A stretch of DNA of 38,077 nucleotides, from NCBI GenBank assembly GCA_013297645.1, contig JAAFHU010000004.1, forward strand, positions 1-38,077, written 5' to 3'. Each line of letters begins with the position of its first letter. The stretch's first letter is position 1. Below the pieces are notes generated by a model. It ran no database searches and was not told where the DNA came from. It saw only the letters and a list, made by a program, of their open reading frames with translations. Shown one piece after another: positions 1-8,609 of the stretch. The DNA comes from Actinomycetota bacterium (GTDB taxonomy: Bacteria; Actinomycetota; Actinomycetes; Actinomycetales; Microbacteriaceae). The position numbers and the translations under genes were made by a program.

Positions 1-66
1 CGCGATAGCCACCGCATCGCCGCGGCCCCGCACCCTGCGAGAGGAGCGGGACCGGGCGGCGGGCCG

Positions 67-270
67 CTAGAGCTTCTCGAAGACGAGGGTCGCCTGGATG
101 CGGTCGCCGCCGAGCAGGCCGGTGGTTCCCGACGAGGCGGTCGAGATCGTGTGCAGGCGGTAGCCCTTGGCGGCCTGCTCGTTGAGCACCTTCTCGAGCG
201 AGGTGAGGTTGCCGGAGCCGCTGCCGATGAGCTTCTCCTTGAGGATGACCTGCAGTACTACGTAGTTCAT
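67..270 (-). CDS. DUF4177-like small protein
   Basis: C-terminal 67 aa of the 67..618 ORF (MNYVVLQVILKEKLIGSGSGNLTSLEKVLNEQAAKGYRLHTIS...), ATG at 270 preceded by purine-rich GAAAGAAG on the minus strand; resembles the DUF4177 pattern. Confidence 0.75.
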   Translation of the reverse strand: MNYVVLQVILKEKLIGSGSGNLTSLEKVLNEQAAKGYRLHTISTASSGTTGLLGGDRIQATLVFEKL

Positions 271-373
271 TGGTGCTTCTTTCGTGACTAGGGCTGGATT
301 CGTAATGCTACGGACTCTCGCGTTCCGTCGGCAGCCCGGGAATGGGGGCCACGTCGATGCGGTTGCATAGAGC

Positions 374-1387
374 ATGACCCGCGTCGGATTCCTCTCCTTT
401 GGCCACTGGCAGAACGTCGAGGGATCGCTGACCCGCACGGGCGGCGACGCCCTGCTGCAGGCCATCGATCTCGCGGTCGCCGCCGAAGAAGTCGGCGTCG
501 ACGGCGCGTACTTTCGCGTGCACCACTTCGCCCGCCAGCACGCCTCGCCCTGGCCGCTGCTCGCGGCGGCGGCGGCCCGCACGAACACGATCGAACTCGG
601 CACCGCGGTCATCGACATGCGCTACGAGAACCCGCTCGCCATGGCGGAGCTCGCCGCGCAGGCCGACCTGATCGCGAGCGGGCGCCTGCAGCTGGGAATG
701 AGCCGCGGCTCACCCGAGACGGTCGTCGACGGATACCGCGCCTTCGGATTCGAACCACTGGATGCCGAGACCGACGCCGACATGGCCCGCCGTCACACGG
801 AGCGCTTCCGCGCCGCGATCGCGGGCGAGCCCTTCGCCGCGGGCAACCCGCGCATGGTGGGCACCTCTGCCCTGCAGCCGATCCTGCCCCAGTCGCCCGG
901 CCTCAGCGACCGGATCTGGTGGGGCGCTGGCACCCGCGCCACGGCCGTGTGGACGGCGGAGCAGGGAATGAACCTCATGAGCTCCACCCTGCTGACCGAG
1001 GACACCGGGGTGCCCTTCGACGAGTTGCAGGCCGAGCAGATCGCGATGTACCGCGAGGCCTGGACGCAGCAGCGCACGCCGCGGGTGTCGGTCAGCCGCA
1101 GCATCCTGCCGATTTTCGACGACGAGACGCGCTACTACTTCGGCCTCAGCGCCCAGAAGGAACAGACCGACCAGGTCGGGATTCTCGATGGGGCGCAGTC
1201 ACGCTTCGGTCGCAGCTATGTCGGCGAGCCCGACGCCATCGCGGCCGAACTCGCGAAGGACCAGGCCGTGCGGGCCGCCGACACCCTGCTGGTCACCGTG
1301 CCCAACCAGCTCGGCCCGGAGTTCAACGCCCGCATGCTCGAAGTGATCGTGCGCGACATCATGCCGGTGGTTGACGCAGAGTCGTAG
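374..1387 (+). CDS. LLM-class flavin-dependent oxidoreductase (luciferase-like monooxygenase)
   Basis: 337 aa, MTRVGFLSFGHWQNVEG...; bacterial-luciferase-like fold pattern (FRVHHFARQHASPWPLLAAAAARTNTIELGTAV). Confidence 0.88.
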   Translation: MTRVGFLSFGHWQNVEGSLTRTGGDALLQAIDLAVAAEEVGVDGAYFRVHHFARQHASPWPLLAAAAARTNTIELGTAVIDMRYENPLAMAELAAQADLIASGRLQLGMSRGSPETVVDGYRAFGFEPLDAETDADMARRHTERFRAAIAGEPFAAGNPRMVGTSALQPILPQSPGLSDRIWWGAGTRATAVWTAEQGMNLMSSTLLTEDTGVPFDELQAEQIAMYREAWTQQRTPRVSVSRSILPIFDDETRYYFGLSAQKEQTDQVGILDGAQSRFGRSYVGEPDAIAAELAKDQAVRAADTLLVTVPNQLGPEFNARMLEVIVRDIMPVVDAES

Positions 1388-1395
1388 GCATCTCG

Positions 1396-1401
1396 TATTT
1401 T
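1396..1401 (+). promoter_or_regulatory. -10 element, leaderless-type
   Basis: TATTTT, 6 nt before ATG 1408. Confidence 0.6.
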
Positions 1402-1407
1402 GGGTGC

Positions 1408-2007
1408 ATGGCGATCTCCGACCACCCGCCGACGTGGAAGTTCGACTACCCGATCGTGCACGCCGAGACCCGGGCGCAGTGGCGCGCGTGGCTGAGCGAG
1501 AATGCCGCGTCGACGCGGGGCGTCTGGCTGTGCTCGTGGCGCACCCCCACCGGCCGGCCCCGCTGCCCCTACCCCGAAGCGGTCGAAGAGGCCATCTGCT
1601 TTGGCTGGGTCGACTCGACCGCCACCAACCTCGACGAGGAGCGCGGCCTGCAGCTGTACACGCCGCGCAGGCCGAAGAGCTCGTGGACCCGCCTCAACCG
1701 CCAGCGCGCGGCCGACATGGAGGCGCAGGGCCTCATGACCGACGCGGGTCGCGCGGCGATTGCCGCAGCGAAGGCGAGTGGCTGGTGGACGATCCTCGAC
1801 TCCGTCGAAGACCTCATCGAGCCGCCCGAGCTGGCGGCAGCGCTCGACGAGAACGCGCTCGCCCGACAGAACTGGGACGGCTTCTCGCCCAGCGCCCGCA
1901 AGTTCATGTTGTACCAGATCGTCAGTGCCGCCCGGCCAGAGACCCGGCTGGCCCGAGTAACCCTGATTGTCGAGGCGGCGGCGGAGGGCCGACGCGCCTA
2001 CGGGTGA
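1408..2007 (+). CDS. YdeI/OmpD-associated family protein
   Basis: 199 aa; EAICFGWVDS...YTPRRPKSSWTRLNRQRAADMEAQGLMTDAGRAAI is typical of the YdeI-like family. Confidence 0.85.
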   Translation: MAISDHPPTWKFDYPIVHAETRAQWRAWLSENAASTRGVWLCSWRTPTGRPRCPYPEAVEEAICFGWVDSTATNLDEERGLQLYTPRRPKSSWTRLNRQRAADMEAQGLMTDAGRAAIAAAKASGWWTILDSVEDLIEPPELAAALDENALARQNWDGFSPSARKFMLYQIVSAARPETRLARVTLIVEAAAEGRRAYG

Positions 2008-2032
2008 GCGCCACCCGCGAGCTCAACCGGCC

Positions 2033-3139
2033 CTAGCGCGCCCTCTTCGCGATCTTCTTGGCGTCGATCGCGACCTGGCGGATGTTGCCGGTGATCGGGT
2101 TCGAGTAGCCGAGGAAGAAGAGCCCCTCGAGGCCGGGCAGCTGCTCGTCGGCGTTGATCAGGGGGCGGCCTCCGGGGGCGACCACGCCGAGGTCGCCGAC
2201 GAGCGGCTCGAGCCCGCGCTGGAAGCCGGTCGCGACGAGCACGACGTCGGCGGTGACGGTGGTTCCGTCGGCGAGCTTCGCGGCATCCTTGGTGAATCCT
2301 TCGACGGCCGCGACGACCGAGATCGTGCCGGCCTTGAGGGCGTCGATGAGCCCCACGTCGATCGTCGGCGTGACGTCGTCCTCGGCCTGCTGCGAGAAGA
2401 CGCCGCGCGGCGCCTTCTGCAGACCGTACTTGCTGAGGTCGCCGACCGTGAGAATCTGCATGCCGCGGGCGACCTTGTCGGCGATCTTCGTCGGCAGGGG
2501 ATAGGTCGAGAGGGTGAGCGACTGCGTCGGGATGCCGAGCACCTCGCGCCGCACGATGTTCGGTGGAGTGCGCACGGCGAGCGTGACGGCGATGCCCTCG
2601 CCCGCGAGGTCGGCCGCGATCTCGGCGCCGCTGTTGCCGGGTCCGACGACGAGCACGTGCTTCGCGTCCAGGGCGGCGGGGTTGCGGTACTCGCTCGAGT
2701 GCACGACCCGGCCCTTGTATGACTTCAGGCCCGGCCAGTCAGGGATCTTCGCCGTGTGGTTGTAGCCGGTGGCGACGACCACCGCGTCCGCCTCGAGGGC
2801 GCCGATGGACGACTCGACGACCCAGCGGCCGTCTTTCTTGGCAATGGACGACGCGGTCACGCCGAGGCGCACATCCAGGTTCTTCGCGTAGTCGGCGAGG
2901 TAGGCACGGAAGTCGTCGCGGGCGACCCAGCGGCCGTACTTCTTCGGGATGACCTGCCCCGGCAGCGAGCTCATGGTGCGCGCCGTGTGCAGGTGCAGGC
3001 GGTCGTAGTGCTTGCTCCAACTCGACCCGACGGAGTCCGCCTTGTCGATGACGATGACGGCATAGCCGACCTTCTGCAGTTCGGCTGCAGCGGCGAGGCC
3101 GGCGGGGCCGGCTCCAACAACAATGGCATCTTTGCTCAT
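2033..3139 (-). CDS. flavin-containing monooxygenase / NAD(P)-binding oxidoreductase
   Basis: 368 aa; two Rossmann motifs (VVGAGPAGLAAAAEL; VVGPGNSGAEIAADLA). Confidence 0.9.
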   Translation of the reverse strand: MSKDAIVVGAGPAGLAAAAELQKVGYAVIVIDKADSVGSSWSKHYDRLHLHTARTMSSLPGQVIPKKYGRWVARDDFRAYLADYAKNLDVRLGVTASSIAKKDGRWVVESSIGALEADAVVVATGYNHTAKIPDWPGLKSYKGRVVHSSEYRNPAALDAKHVLVVGPGNSGAEIAADLAGEGIAVTLAVRTPPNIVRREVLGIPTQSLTLSTYPLPTKIADKVARGMQILTVGDLSKYGLQKAPRGVFSQQAEDDVTPTIDVGLIDALKAGTISVVAAVEGFTKDAAKLADGTTVTADVVLVATGFQRGLEPLVGDLGVVAPGGRPLINADEQLPGLEGLFFLGYSNPITGNIRQVAIDAKKIAKRAR

Positions 3140-3145
3140 GGCAGA

Positions 3146-3151
3146 ACTCTA
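3146..3151 (-). promoter_or_regulatory. -10 element, leaderless-type
   Basis: TAGAGT on minus strand, 6 nt before ATG at 3139. Confidence 0.65.
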
Positions 3152-3170
3152 GGGGCAACGGGCGCCCCGG

Positions 3171-3176
3171 TACGAT
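3171..3176 (+). promoter_or_regulatory. -10 element for ychF
   Basis: TACGAT, 8 nt before GTG 3185. Confidence 0.6.
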
Positions 3177-3184
3177 AGACCCTC

Positions 3185-4258
3185 GTGGCTCTCACTATTG
3201 CAATCGTCGGCCTGCCTAACGTAGGCAAGTCCACCCTTTTCAACGCGCTCACCAAGAGCGCGGTGCTCGCGGCGAACTACCCCTTCGCGACGATCGAGCC
3301 GAACACGGGCATCGTCTCTCTGCCCGACAGCCGGCTGCAGGTGCTCGCCGGCATCTTCGGCTCCGAGCGCATCCTGCCGGCCGCCGTCACCTTCGTCGAC
3401 ATCGCCGGCATCGTCAAGGGCGCCTCGGTCGGTGAGGGCCTCGGCAACAAGTTCCTCGCCAACATCCGCGAGGCGGACGCCATCGCCCAGGTGGTGCGCG
3501 GCTTCGAAGACGCGGATGTCGTGCACGTCGACGGCAAGGTCGACGCGGCCGGCGACATGGAGACCATCAATACCGAGCTCATCCTCGCCGACCTGCAGAC
3601 CCTCGAGAACGCGCTCGGCCGCTATGACCGCGACCTGCGCGCCAAGAAGATCACGCAGGAGACCATCGACACCGCCAAGGCCGCCGTCGAATGGCTGAAC
3701 GCCGGCAAGCCGCTCAGCGCGTCGTCGCTCGACATCGCGCCCCTGCGCGAGCTCGGGCTGCTGACCGCCAAGCCCTTCATCTACGTCTTCAACGTCGACG
3801 AGACGGTGCTCGGCGATCAGGCCGCCCTCGACTCCCTCGCCGCCCTCGTCGCCCCCGCCAAGGCGATCTTCCTCGATGCGAAGCTCGAGTCCGAGCTCAT
3901 CGACCTCTCGCCCGACGAGGCCCTCGAGCTTCTCGAGTCCACCGGCCAGACCGAGAGCGGACTCAACCAGCTCGCCCGCATCGGCTTCGACACCCTCGGC
4001 CTGCAGACCTACCTCACGGCCGGCCCGAAAGAGGCGCGGGCGTGGACGATTCCCAAGGGCGCGAAGGCGCCGCAGGCCGCCGGCGTCATCCACTCCGACT
4101 TCGAGAAGAAGTTCATCAAGGCCGAGGTCATCGGCTTCGACGACCTCGTGGCCACCGGCTCCATCGCCGAGGCCCGTGCGGCCGGCAAGGCCCGCGTCGA
4201 GGGCAAGGACTACGTCATGCAGGATGGCGACGTGGTGGAGTTCCGTACGGGGGCGTAG
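3185..4258 (+). CDS. ychF: redox-regulated ATPase YchF
   Basis: 357 aa, GTG start; [21 protein letters not shown], full-length YchF including C-terminal TGS-like end ([17 protein letters not shown]). Confidence 0.97.
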   Translation: MALTIAIVGLPNVGKSTLFNALTKSAVLAANYPFATIEPNTGIVSLPDSRLQVLAGIFGSERILPAAVTFVDIAGIVKGASVGEGLGNKFLANIREADAIAQVVRGFEDADVVHVDGKVDAAGDMETINTELILADLQTLENALGRYDRDLRAKKITQETIDTAKAAVEWLNAGKPLSASSLDIAPLRELGLLTAKPFIYVFNVDETVLGDQAALDSLAALVAPAKAIFLDAKLESELIDLSPDEALELLESTGQTESGLNQLARIGFDTLGLQTYLTAGPKEARAWTIPKGAKAPQAAGVIHSDFEKKFIKAEVIGFDDLVATGSIAEARAAGKARVEGKDYVMQDGDVVEFRTGA

Positions 4259-4344
4259 CTCGCCACTCCGGCCGCCTAGCCATGGTGCCGTCCATTGCCT
4301 ATCGTGTAGCTGAGCATTGATTCAGTTGTCAGACGGGGGAGGCG

Positions 4345-5256
4345 ATGAGCGACGGCCAGTCGATACCGCCTGCGTGGTATCCCGACCCCGGGGGATCAGG
4401 CGGTCAGCGCTGGTGGACCGGGGCAGGGTGGACGGATCACGTGCGGCCACTGCCCGTTGAGCAGCCCGCATTGCCCCCTACGCCCCAGCACGCTCCGATC
4501 GGGCAGTACTCGTCGGGATATCAGCAGCCAGCGAACCCTTTCGCCCAGGCGGCACCCGCCGCGCCGCAGCAGTACGCTCCGATGTCCTTCCAGCCGGGCT
4601 CCCGCGGTGAGAGCAACTACTCCGCAAGCAGACCGGGCCCGATCGACAACACCCAGGGCTGGATATCCCTCGCGGCGGGTGTCATATCGCTGATACTGCT
4701 GGCGGTCGGATCCATGGCGGGATTCATCGTCTTCGGCACCGCCACCGCCGTGCTCGTCGCCATCTCGGCCGGGGCACGATCGCTTGTTGCTCGAGGCGCG
4801 GGCACATCGACCGCGCTGGCGACGCCCATCCTGGGGATCGTGCTCGCCCTGACGACCGTCGTCATCTACATCGGATCTCTTCTCCTGGTGAACGCTGCCG
4901 CGGGTGCCGGACCCGCGGACTACAACCCCGACGACGTGCACTTTCCCAACAACCCCGAGATGTCTGTCATGTTCGACACGGCGTACGCCATCGAGCACGA
5001 GCTGCACCAGATCAGTTCGAGCGGCAATTGGCCGGATGAGCTGGTGGCAGATTCCGAGGGAACCGTCTGGTTCGACTCGGTGGCGCTTGGCACGATCGCC
5101 CCGGGTCAGACTTTCGAATACCTGACCTTCAATCAGGGGCAGAGCTTTCAGTTCACCATCTACGGAACGGTCCCCGGTGAGACGGTGTTCTACACCTCCG
5201 ACACGGACATCATCACCGGCAACTGCTACGAGACAGATACCACCTGCTTCTCGTAG
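4345..5256 (+). CDS. DUF2510-containing membrane protein
   Basis: 303 aa; N-terminal PAWYPDPGGSGGQRWWTGAGWTDHVRP (DUF2510), several TM segments; SD GGGGGAGG upstream. Confidence 0.85.
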   Translation: MSDGQSIPPAWYPDPGGSGGQRWWTGAGWTDHVRPLPVEQPALPPTPQHAPIGQYSSGYQQPANPFAQAAPAAPQQYAPMSFQPGSRGESNYSASRPGPIDNTQGWISLAAGVISLILLAVGSMAGFIVFGTATAVLVAISAGARSLVARGAGTSTALATPILGIVLALTTVVIYIGSLLLVNAAAGAGPADYNPDDVHFPNNPEMSVMFDTAYAIEHELHQISSSGNWPDELVADSEGTVWFDSVALGTIAPGQTFEYLTFNQGQSFQFTIYGTVPGETVFYTSDTDIITGNCYETDTTCFS

Positions 5257-5269
5257 CGCCCGGTGACGG

Positions 5270-5275
5270 CAAGAT
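5270..5275 (+). promoter_or_regulatory. -10 element, leaderless-type
   Basis: CAAGAT, 6 nt before ATG 5282. Confidence 0.5.
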
Positions 5276-5281
5276 GGTCGC

Positions 5282-5698
5282 ATGAGAAAGCCCAGCGAGC
5301 GGCGGTCGGACTACGTTCTCGGTGATCCGGGGTTGACTGCCTACGACCACGGCGTGGGCACCCTGCGGGTTGACGGCGAGCTACGGGGCTACCTCGCGAG
5401 CTATCTGGGCGGCGAGCTGCCCAACGATCCCCGCCCCTGGTTTGTCGTCGTGTGGACTGACGGAACGAAGGAGAAGCCCTTCGGCGACCATGCCCCTGCG
5501 TGGTCGACGGTTCGCGAGCTGGATGCCGGCTACTTCGATCACGTCGAACAGGGCTCGACCGTCGAGGGCCGCTTCCTCGGCTTCCGGAGCGTGCGCTCGA
5601 TGCCCGGGCCACCCTGTCGCTACGAGTTCGCCTGGCTGCCGGTCGTCGAGGCGGCGGCGAAGTGGGAGCAGCTGGGTCTCGTCGACGAGGACTTCTAG
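5282..5698 (+). CDS. hypothetical protein
   Basis: 138 aa intact ORF with -10-like CAAGAT 6 nt before ATG. Confidence 0.65.
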   Translation: MRKPSERRSDYVLGDPGLTAYDHGVGTLRVDGELRGYLASYLGGELPNDPRPWFVVVWTDGTKEKPFGDHAPAWSTVRELDAGYFDHVEQGSTVEGRFLGFRSVRSMPGPPCRYEFAWLPVVEAAAKWEQLGLVDEDF

Positions 5699-5706
5699 GC
5701 CGGGCG

Positions 5707-5712
5707 TAGACT
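5707..5712 (+). promoter_or_regulatory. -10 element, leaderless-type
   Basis: TAGACT, 6 nt before ATG 5719. Confidence 0.65.
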
Positions 5713-5718
5713 CCGGCC

Positions 5719-6236
5719 ATGACCGAGCGACAGCCGAGCGAGCTCATCCGCGACTATGGCGACTTCGAGTTGCGGCGGTATCCGTCGCATGTGCTCGTCG
5801 AGGTCGAGTCGGACGGCGATTTCTCAGCGCGGGCAATCGCGCCTTCCGGCCATTGGTGAGCTACATCAGCGGCAGCAACGCTGCGGGCCAGTCGATGGCG
5901 ATGACCGCGCCGGTCGCCCAGAGCACTCTGGCCGGTGGCCGCTACCTCGTCACCTTCGTTCTGCCCGCGGGCACCGACCCGTCGACCGTGCCGGCTCCAC
6001 GCGAGGGTAGCGTGCGGGTTCGCCACGTCGAGCCCTACGAGGCCGGCGTCGTCAGCTTCTCGGGCGGCTGGAGCGAGAAGCGCTTCACCGAGGCCGCCAC
6101 GAAGCTGCAGGCCGCCATCGCCGAGGCCGGGCTCGAGGCTACGGGCGAGGTCATCTTCGCCCGCTTCGACCCGCCCTTCAAGCCCGGCTTTCTCAAGTAC
6201 AACGAGGTGATCCAGCCGGTCGTCAGCACGACGTAG
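5719..6236 (+). pseudogene. SOUL-family heme-binding protein, apparently frameshifted
   Basis: MTERQPSELIRDYGDFELRRYPSHVLVEVESDGDF in the first frame, then SAGNRAFRPLVSYISGSNAAGQSMAMTAPVAQ...FKPGFLKYNEVIQPVVSTT in another frame; break near 5821-5826. Confidence 0.8.
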
Positions 6237-6239
6237 GCT
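6234..6239 (+). promoter_or_regulatory. -10 element, leaderless-type
   Basis: TAGGCT, 6 nt before ATG 6246. Confidence 0.65.
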
Positions 6240-6245
6240 CACAGC

Positions 6246-6902
6246 ATGACGAAGCTCGATGGCGCGGTGGTTCTGGTTGCTGGCGAGACGGGCGGGCTCG
6301 GCTCGCGCATCGCGGCGCAGCTGCAGGCGGCAGGGGCGACCGTTGTGGGCGCGTCCCGCTCGACCGGCTTCGACTTGCGCACCCCGGCCGCGAATGACGC
6401 TGCGGTCGCGGGCGCCGTCTCGGCGCACGGCAGGCTCGACGGGCTGGTGATCGCGACCGGCGAGGTCGCCTTCGGCCCGGCATCCGAGCTGCAGCCGGGC
6501 ACCGTCGACGAGCTCTTCTCCCTCAACACCGTTGGCCCGATCCACCTCATTACGGCGGCGCACTCCGCGCTCGCCGCGTCCGCGGCGGCCGGCGGCGAGC
6601 CCTTCATCGTCACCCTCAGCGGCGTGGTCGCTGAGTCGCCGACCGCCGGGCTTGCGGCCTACTCCGCCTCGAAGGCGGGGCTCGCGGCCTTCGTGACGGC
6701 GGCCGCGCGCGAGTACCGGCGTTCCGGCATCCGACTGCTGGATGCCCGCCCCGGCCACACGGCAACCGCGCTTTCCACGCACCCCATCGCAGGCACCGCG
6801 CCGGCCTTCGGCGCCGCACTCGACCCGGACGCCGTGGCAGCCCGCATCGTGCGCGCCATCGTCGACGGCGAGAAGGACCTGCCGAGCGGGGCCTTCGCGT
6901 AG
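6246..6902 (+). CDS. SDR-family oxidoreductase
   Basis: 218 aa; VLVAGETGGLGSRIAAQL, YSASKAGL (YxxxK). Confidence 0.9.
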   Translation: MTKLDGAVVLVAGETGGLGSRIAAQLQAAGATVVGASRSTGFDLRTPAANDAAVAGAVSAHGRLDGLVIATGEVAFGPASELQPGTVDELFSLNTVGPIHLITAAHSALAASAAAGGEPFIVTLSGVVAESPTAGLAAYSASKAGLAAFVTAAAREYRRSGIRLLDARPGHTATALSTHPIAGTAPAFGAALDPDAVAARIVRAIVDGEKDLPSGAFA

Positions 6903-6977
6903 CGCGGGACCCATATCAATGACGGCGGTGTTGCCCAATCGTTAGCGAGAGGCCTGATCGCTTGGGTCCAACCGTCC

Positions 6978-6983
6978 TACGCT
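6978..6983 (+). promoter_or_regulatory. -10 element, leaderless-type
   Basis: TACGCT, 6 nt before ATG 6990. Confidence 0.65.
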
Positions 6984-6989
6984 CAAGCC

Positions 6990-7415
6990 ATGAGATCTCT
7001 GCGAGCAGCGGCGGTGGGCATGGTGGCATTGGTACTGCTCTCGGGCTGCTCTGTCGTTCAGCGGACCGCGATCCGTCTCAATGATGACGGCACTCTGGAT
7101 TTCGGGTCGTGCGAGACCCTTTCAAGCATCTCGACTGTGACGGCCAACTACGTGGCCGAGTCTGGAGAACAATTCCCGATAACCGTGGATGAAGCACCCG
7201 ATTCTGTGCTGGAGGGAACCGTCATCCATCTCGGAGCGCCGCCAGCGGCAGTTAGATGGGATTCCGTCAGCGTCGATATCAGCGACGACAGCGAGCAGTT
7301 CGTCCTGAGTGGGGACTCGTACCGCGAGGACTTGACCGTCGGGGAGTGGCGCTGGGCGCAGTCCGGCATCTTCATCGGCACCGTCGATGTAACTGGGTGT
7401 GACTTAGACGGCTAG
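6990..7415 (+). CDS. hypothetical lipoprotein
   Basis: 141 aa; signal peptide with lipobox LLSGC. Confidence 0.7.
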   Translation: MRSLRAAAVGMVALVLLSGCSVVQRTAIRLNDDGTLDFGSCETLSSISTVTANYVAESGEQFPITVDEAPDSVLEGTVIHLGAPPAAVRWDSVSVDISDDSEQFVLSGDSYREDLTVGEWRWAQSGIFIGTVDVTGCDLDG

Positions 7416-7457
7416 ACCTCATCCCAACGCCCGACGCGGCACACCGCGAGGCTGACT

Positions 7458-7463
7458 TACCGT
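7458..7463 (+). promoter_or_regulatory. -10 element, leaderless-type
   Basis: TACCGT, 6 nt before ATG 7470. Confidence 0.65.
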
Positions 7464-7469
7464 CGAGGC

Positions 7470-8009
7470 ATGCGCAAACATCTGCCCTTGGTCCTTTGTG
7501 CGACTGGAGCACTTGCGATCCTTGCGGCATACCTGGGCCTGGCCAATCTCATCCGGTTTCGCACCATCCTCGTGCTGGGACTCAGTTCGGCCGACTGGCT
7601 GATCCTGCTGGCATTCGCCAGCCTGATCTCGGTGCTCACCGGACTCGGCGTTTCCGGTGCGCGACTCGCCACCACGAGGCCGGTGCTCTCGTTTCTGTGC
7701 GGCGTCGTCGTCTTCGCGGGTGCACTTCTGGTGTGCGGTGCGGGCTACCTGGCGTGGGTCTTCTCGGGGGTCCACGATCGCAGTGAGGCCGTGCTGGCCG
7801 ACGGGCGCTCCATTGTCGTCACCCAGGAATGCTGGCACCACTGCAGAATCAGCATCAGTCAGCGCAGCGGCATGTACGTGGACCCAATGGGCGCGTCGAC
7901 GGTCGCTGACTGGCACGTCGACGTCGCCGAAACGGTGACCGTCGAGGGCGACGTACTCACCCTCTGGGTGGGCTCAGGCGATTCACTGACCGTGAGGCTG
8001 CGCCGATGA
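7470..8009 (+). CDS. hypothetical membrane protein (paralog of the next gene)
   Basis: 179 aa, about 3 TM; C-terminal DGRSIVVTQECWHHCRISISQRSGMYVD shared with the downstream ORF. Confidence 0.7.
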   Translation: MRKHLPLVLCATGALAILAAYLGLANLIRFRTILVLGLSSADWLILLAFASLISVLTGLGVSGARLATTRPVLSFLCGVVVFAGALLVCGAGYLAWVFSGVHDRSEAVLADGRSIVVTQECWHHCRISISQRSGMYVDPMGASTVADWHVDVAETVTVEGDVLTLWVGSGDSLTVRLRR

Positions 8010-8560
8010 GGCGCTGGAGGCTTCCTATCGGGCTGGTGGCAGCCGGGGCCGTGGTGAGCGTCATGGTCAGCCGACTGCCGCAGTGGTGGGTGCAGGTTCG
8101 CCAGTTCTATGTGCTCGGGTTCACTCCCCGCGATGTCTACTACCTGCTCTTCTTCGTGGGGCCGCTAGCGATTCTCGTTGGGCTTTTCATAGCGACACGG
8201 AGGTTGGCAAGCGACCAGCGCACGCGATCCGGTGCCGTGCCGCTGGGCATCCTCACGTTTGCCGGCGGGGCCGTCTTCTGCTTCTACGGAGTGATCTGCC
8301 TGATATTTGCGCAAATCGACGATCTAACCGAGGTCGCGCTCGACGACGGCCGGTCGATCGTGGTCTCGGAGTCGTCATGGCGCGACTGCGAGGTCTACGT
8401 GCATCAGCGTGACGGAATCTACGTCGACATTCCTCTGGGCTCGGGAGACAACGGGCTGCCGTGCGGCGCCTTCTCGAAAGGTGACTACACCGTCGAGCAG
8501 CACGGCGACGAGGTAACGCTGCGAGCGGGCGATGAGTCGCTGACCGTGACGCTGCGCTAA
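8006..8560 (+). CDS. hypothetical membrane protein (paralog of the previous gene)
   Basis: 184 aa, ATGA overlap with the upstream ORF; DGRSIVVSESSWRDCEVYVHQRDGIYVD. Confidence 0.7.
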   Translation: MRRWRLPIGLVAAGAVVSVMVSRLPQWWVQVRQFYVLGFTPRDVYYLLFFVGPLAILVGLFIATRRLASDQRTRSGAVPLGILTFAGGAVFCFYGVICLIFAQIDDLTEVALDDGRSIVVSESSWRDCEVYVHQRDGIYVDIPLGSGDNGLPCGAFSKGDYTVEQHGDEVTLRAGDESLTVTLR

Positions 8561-8564
8561 CGCG

Positions 8565-8594
8565 AAACGGCGCCCGCCGAAGCGAGCGCCGTTT
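8565..8594. terminator. bidirectional terminator-like hairpin between convergent genes
   Basis: AAACGGCGC (8565-8573) / GCGCCGTTT (8586-8594) perfect 9-bp stem, A/T-flanked on both strands. Confidence 0.8.
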
Positions 8595-8609
8595 CTTCCG
8601 ATTGACTGA

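Noticed and set aside
3149-4093. 314-aa ORF antisense to ychF
   Set aside because: Shadow ORF; sense strand is YchF.
5818-5826. Programmed -1 frameshift in the SOUL gene
   Set aside because: No canonical X-XXY-YYZ slippery heptamer or obvious downstream pseudoknot; simple indel or sequencing error is more likely.
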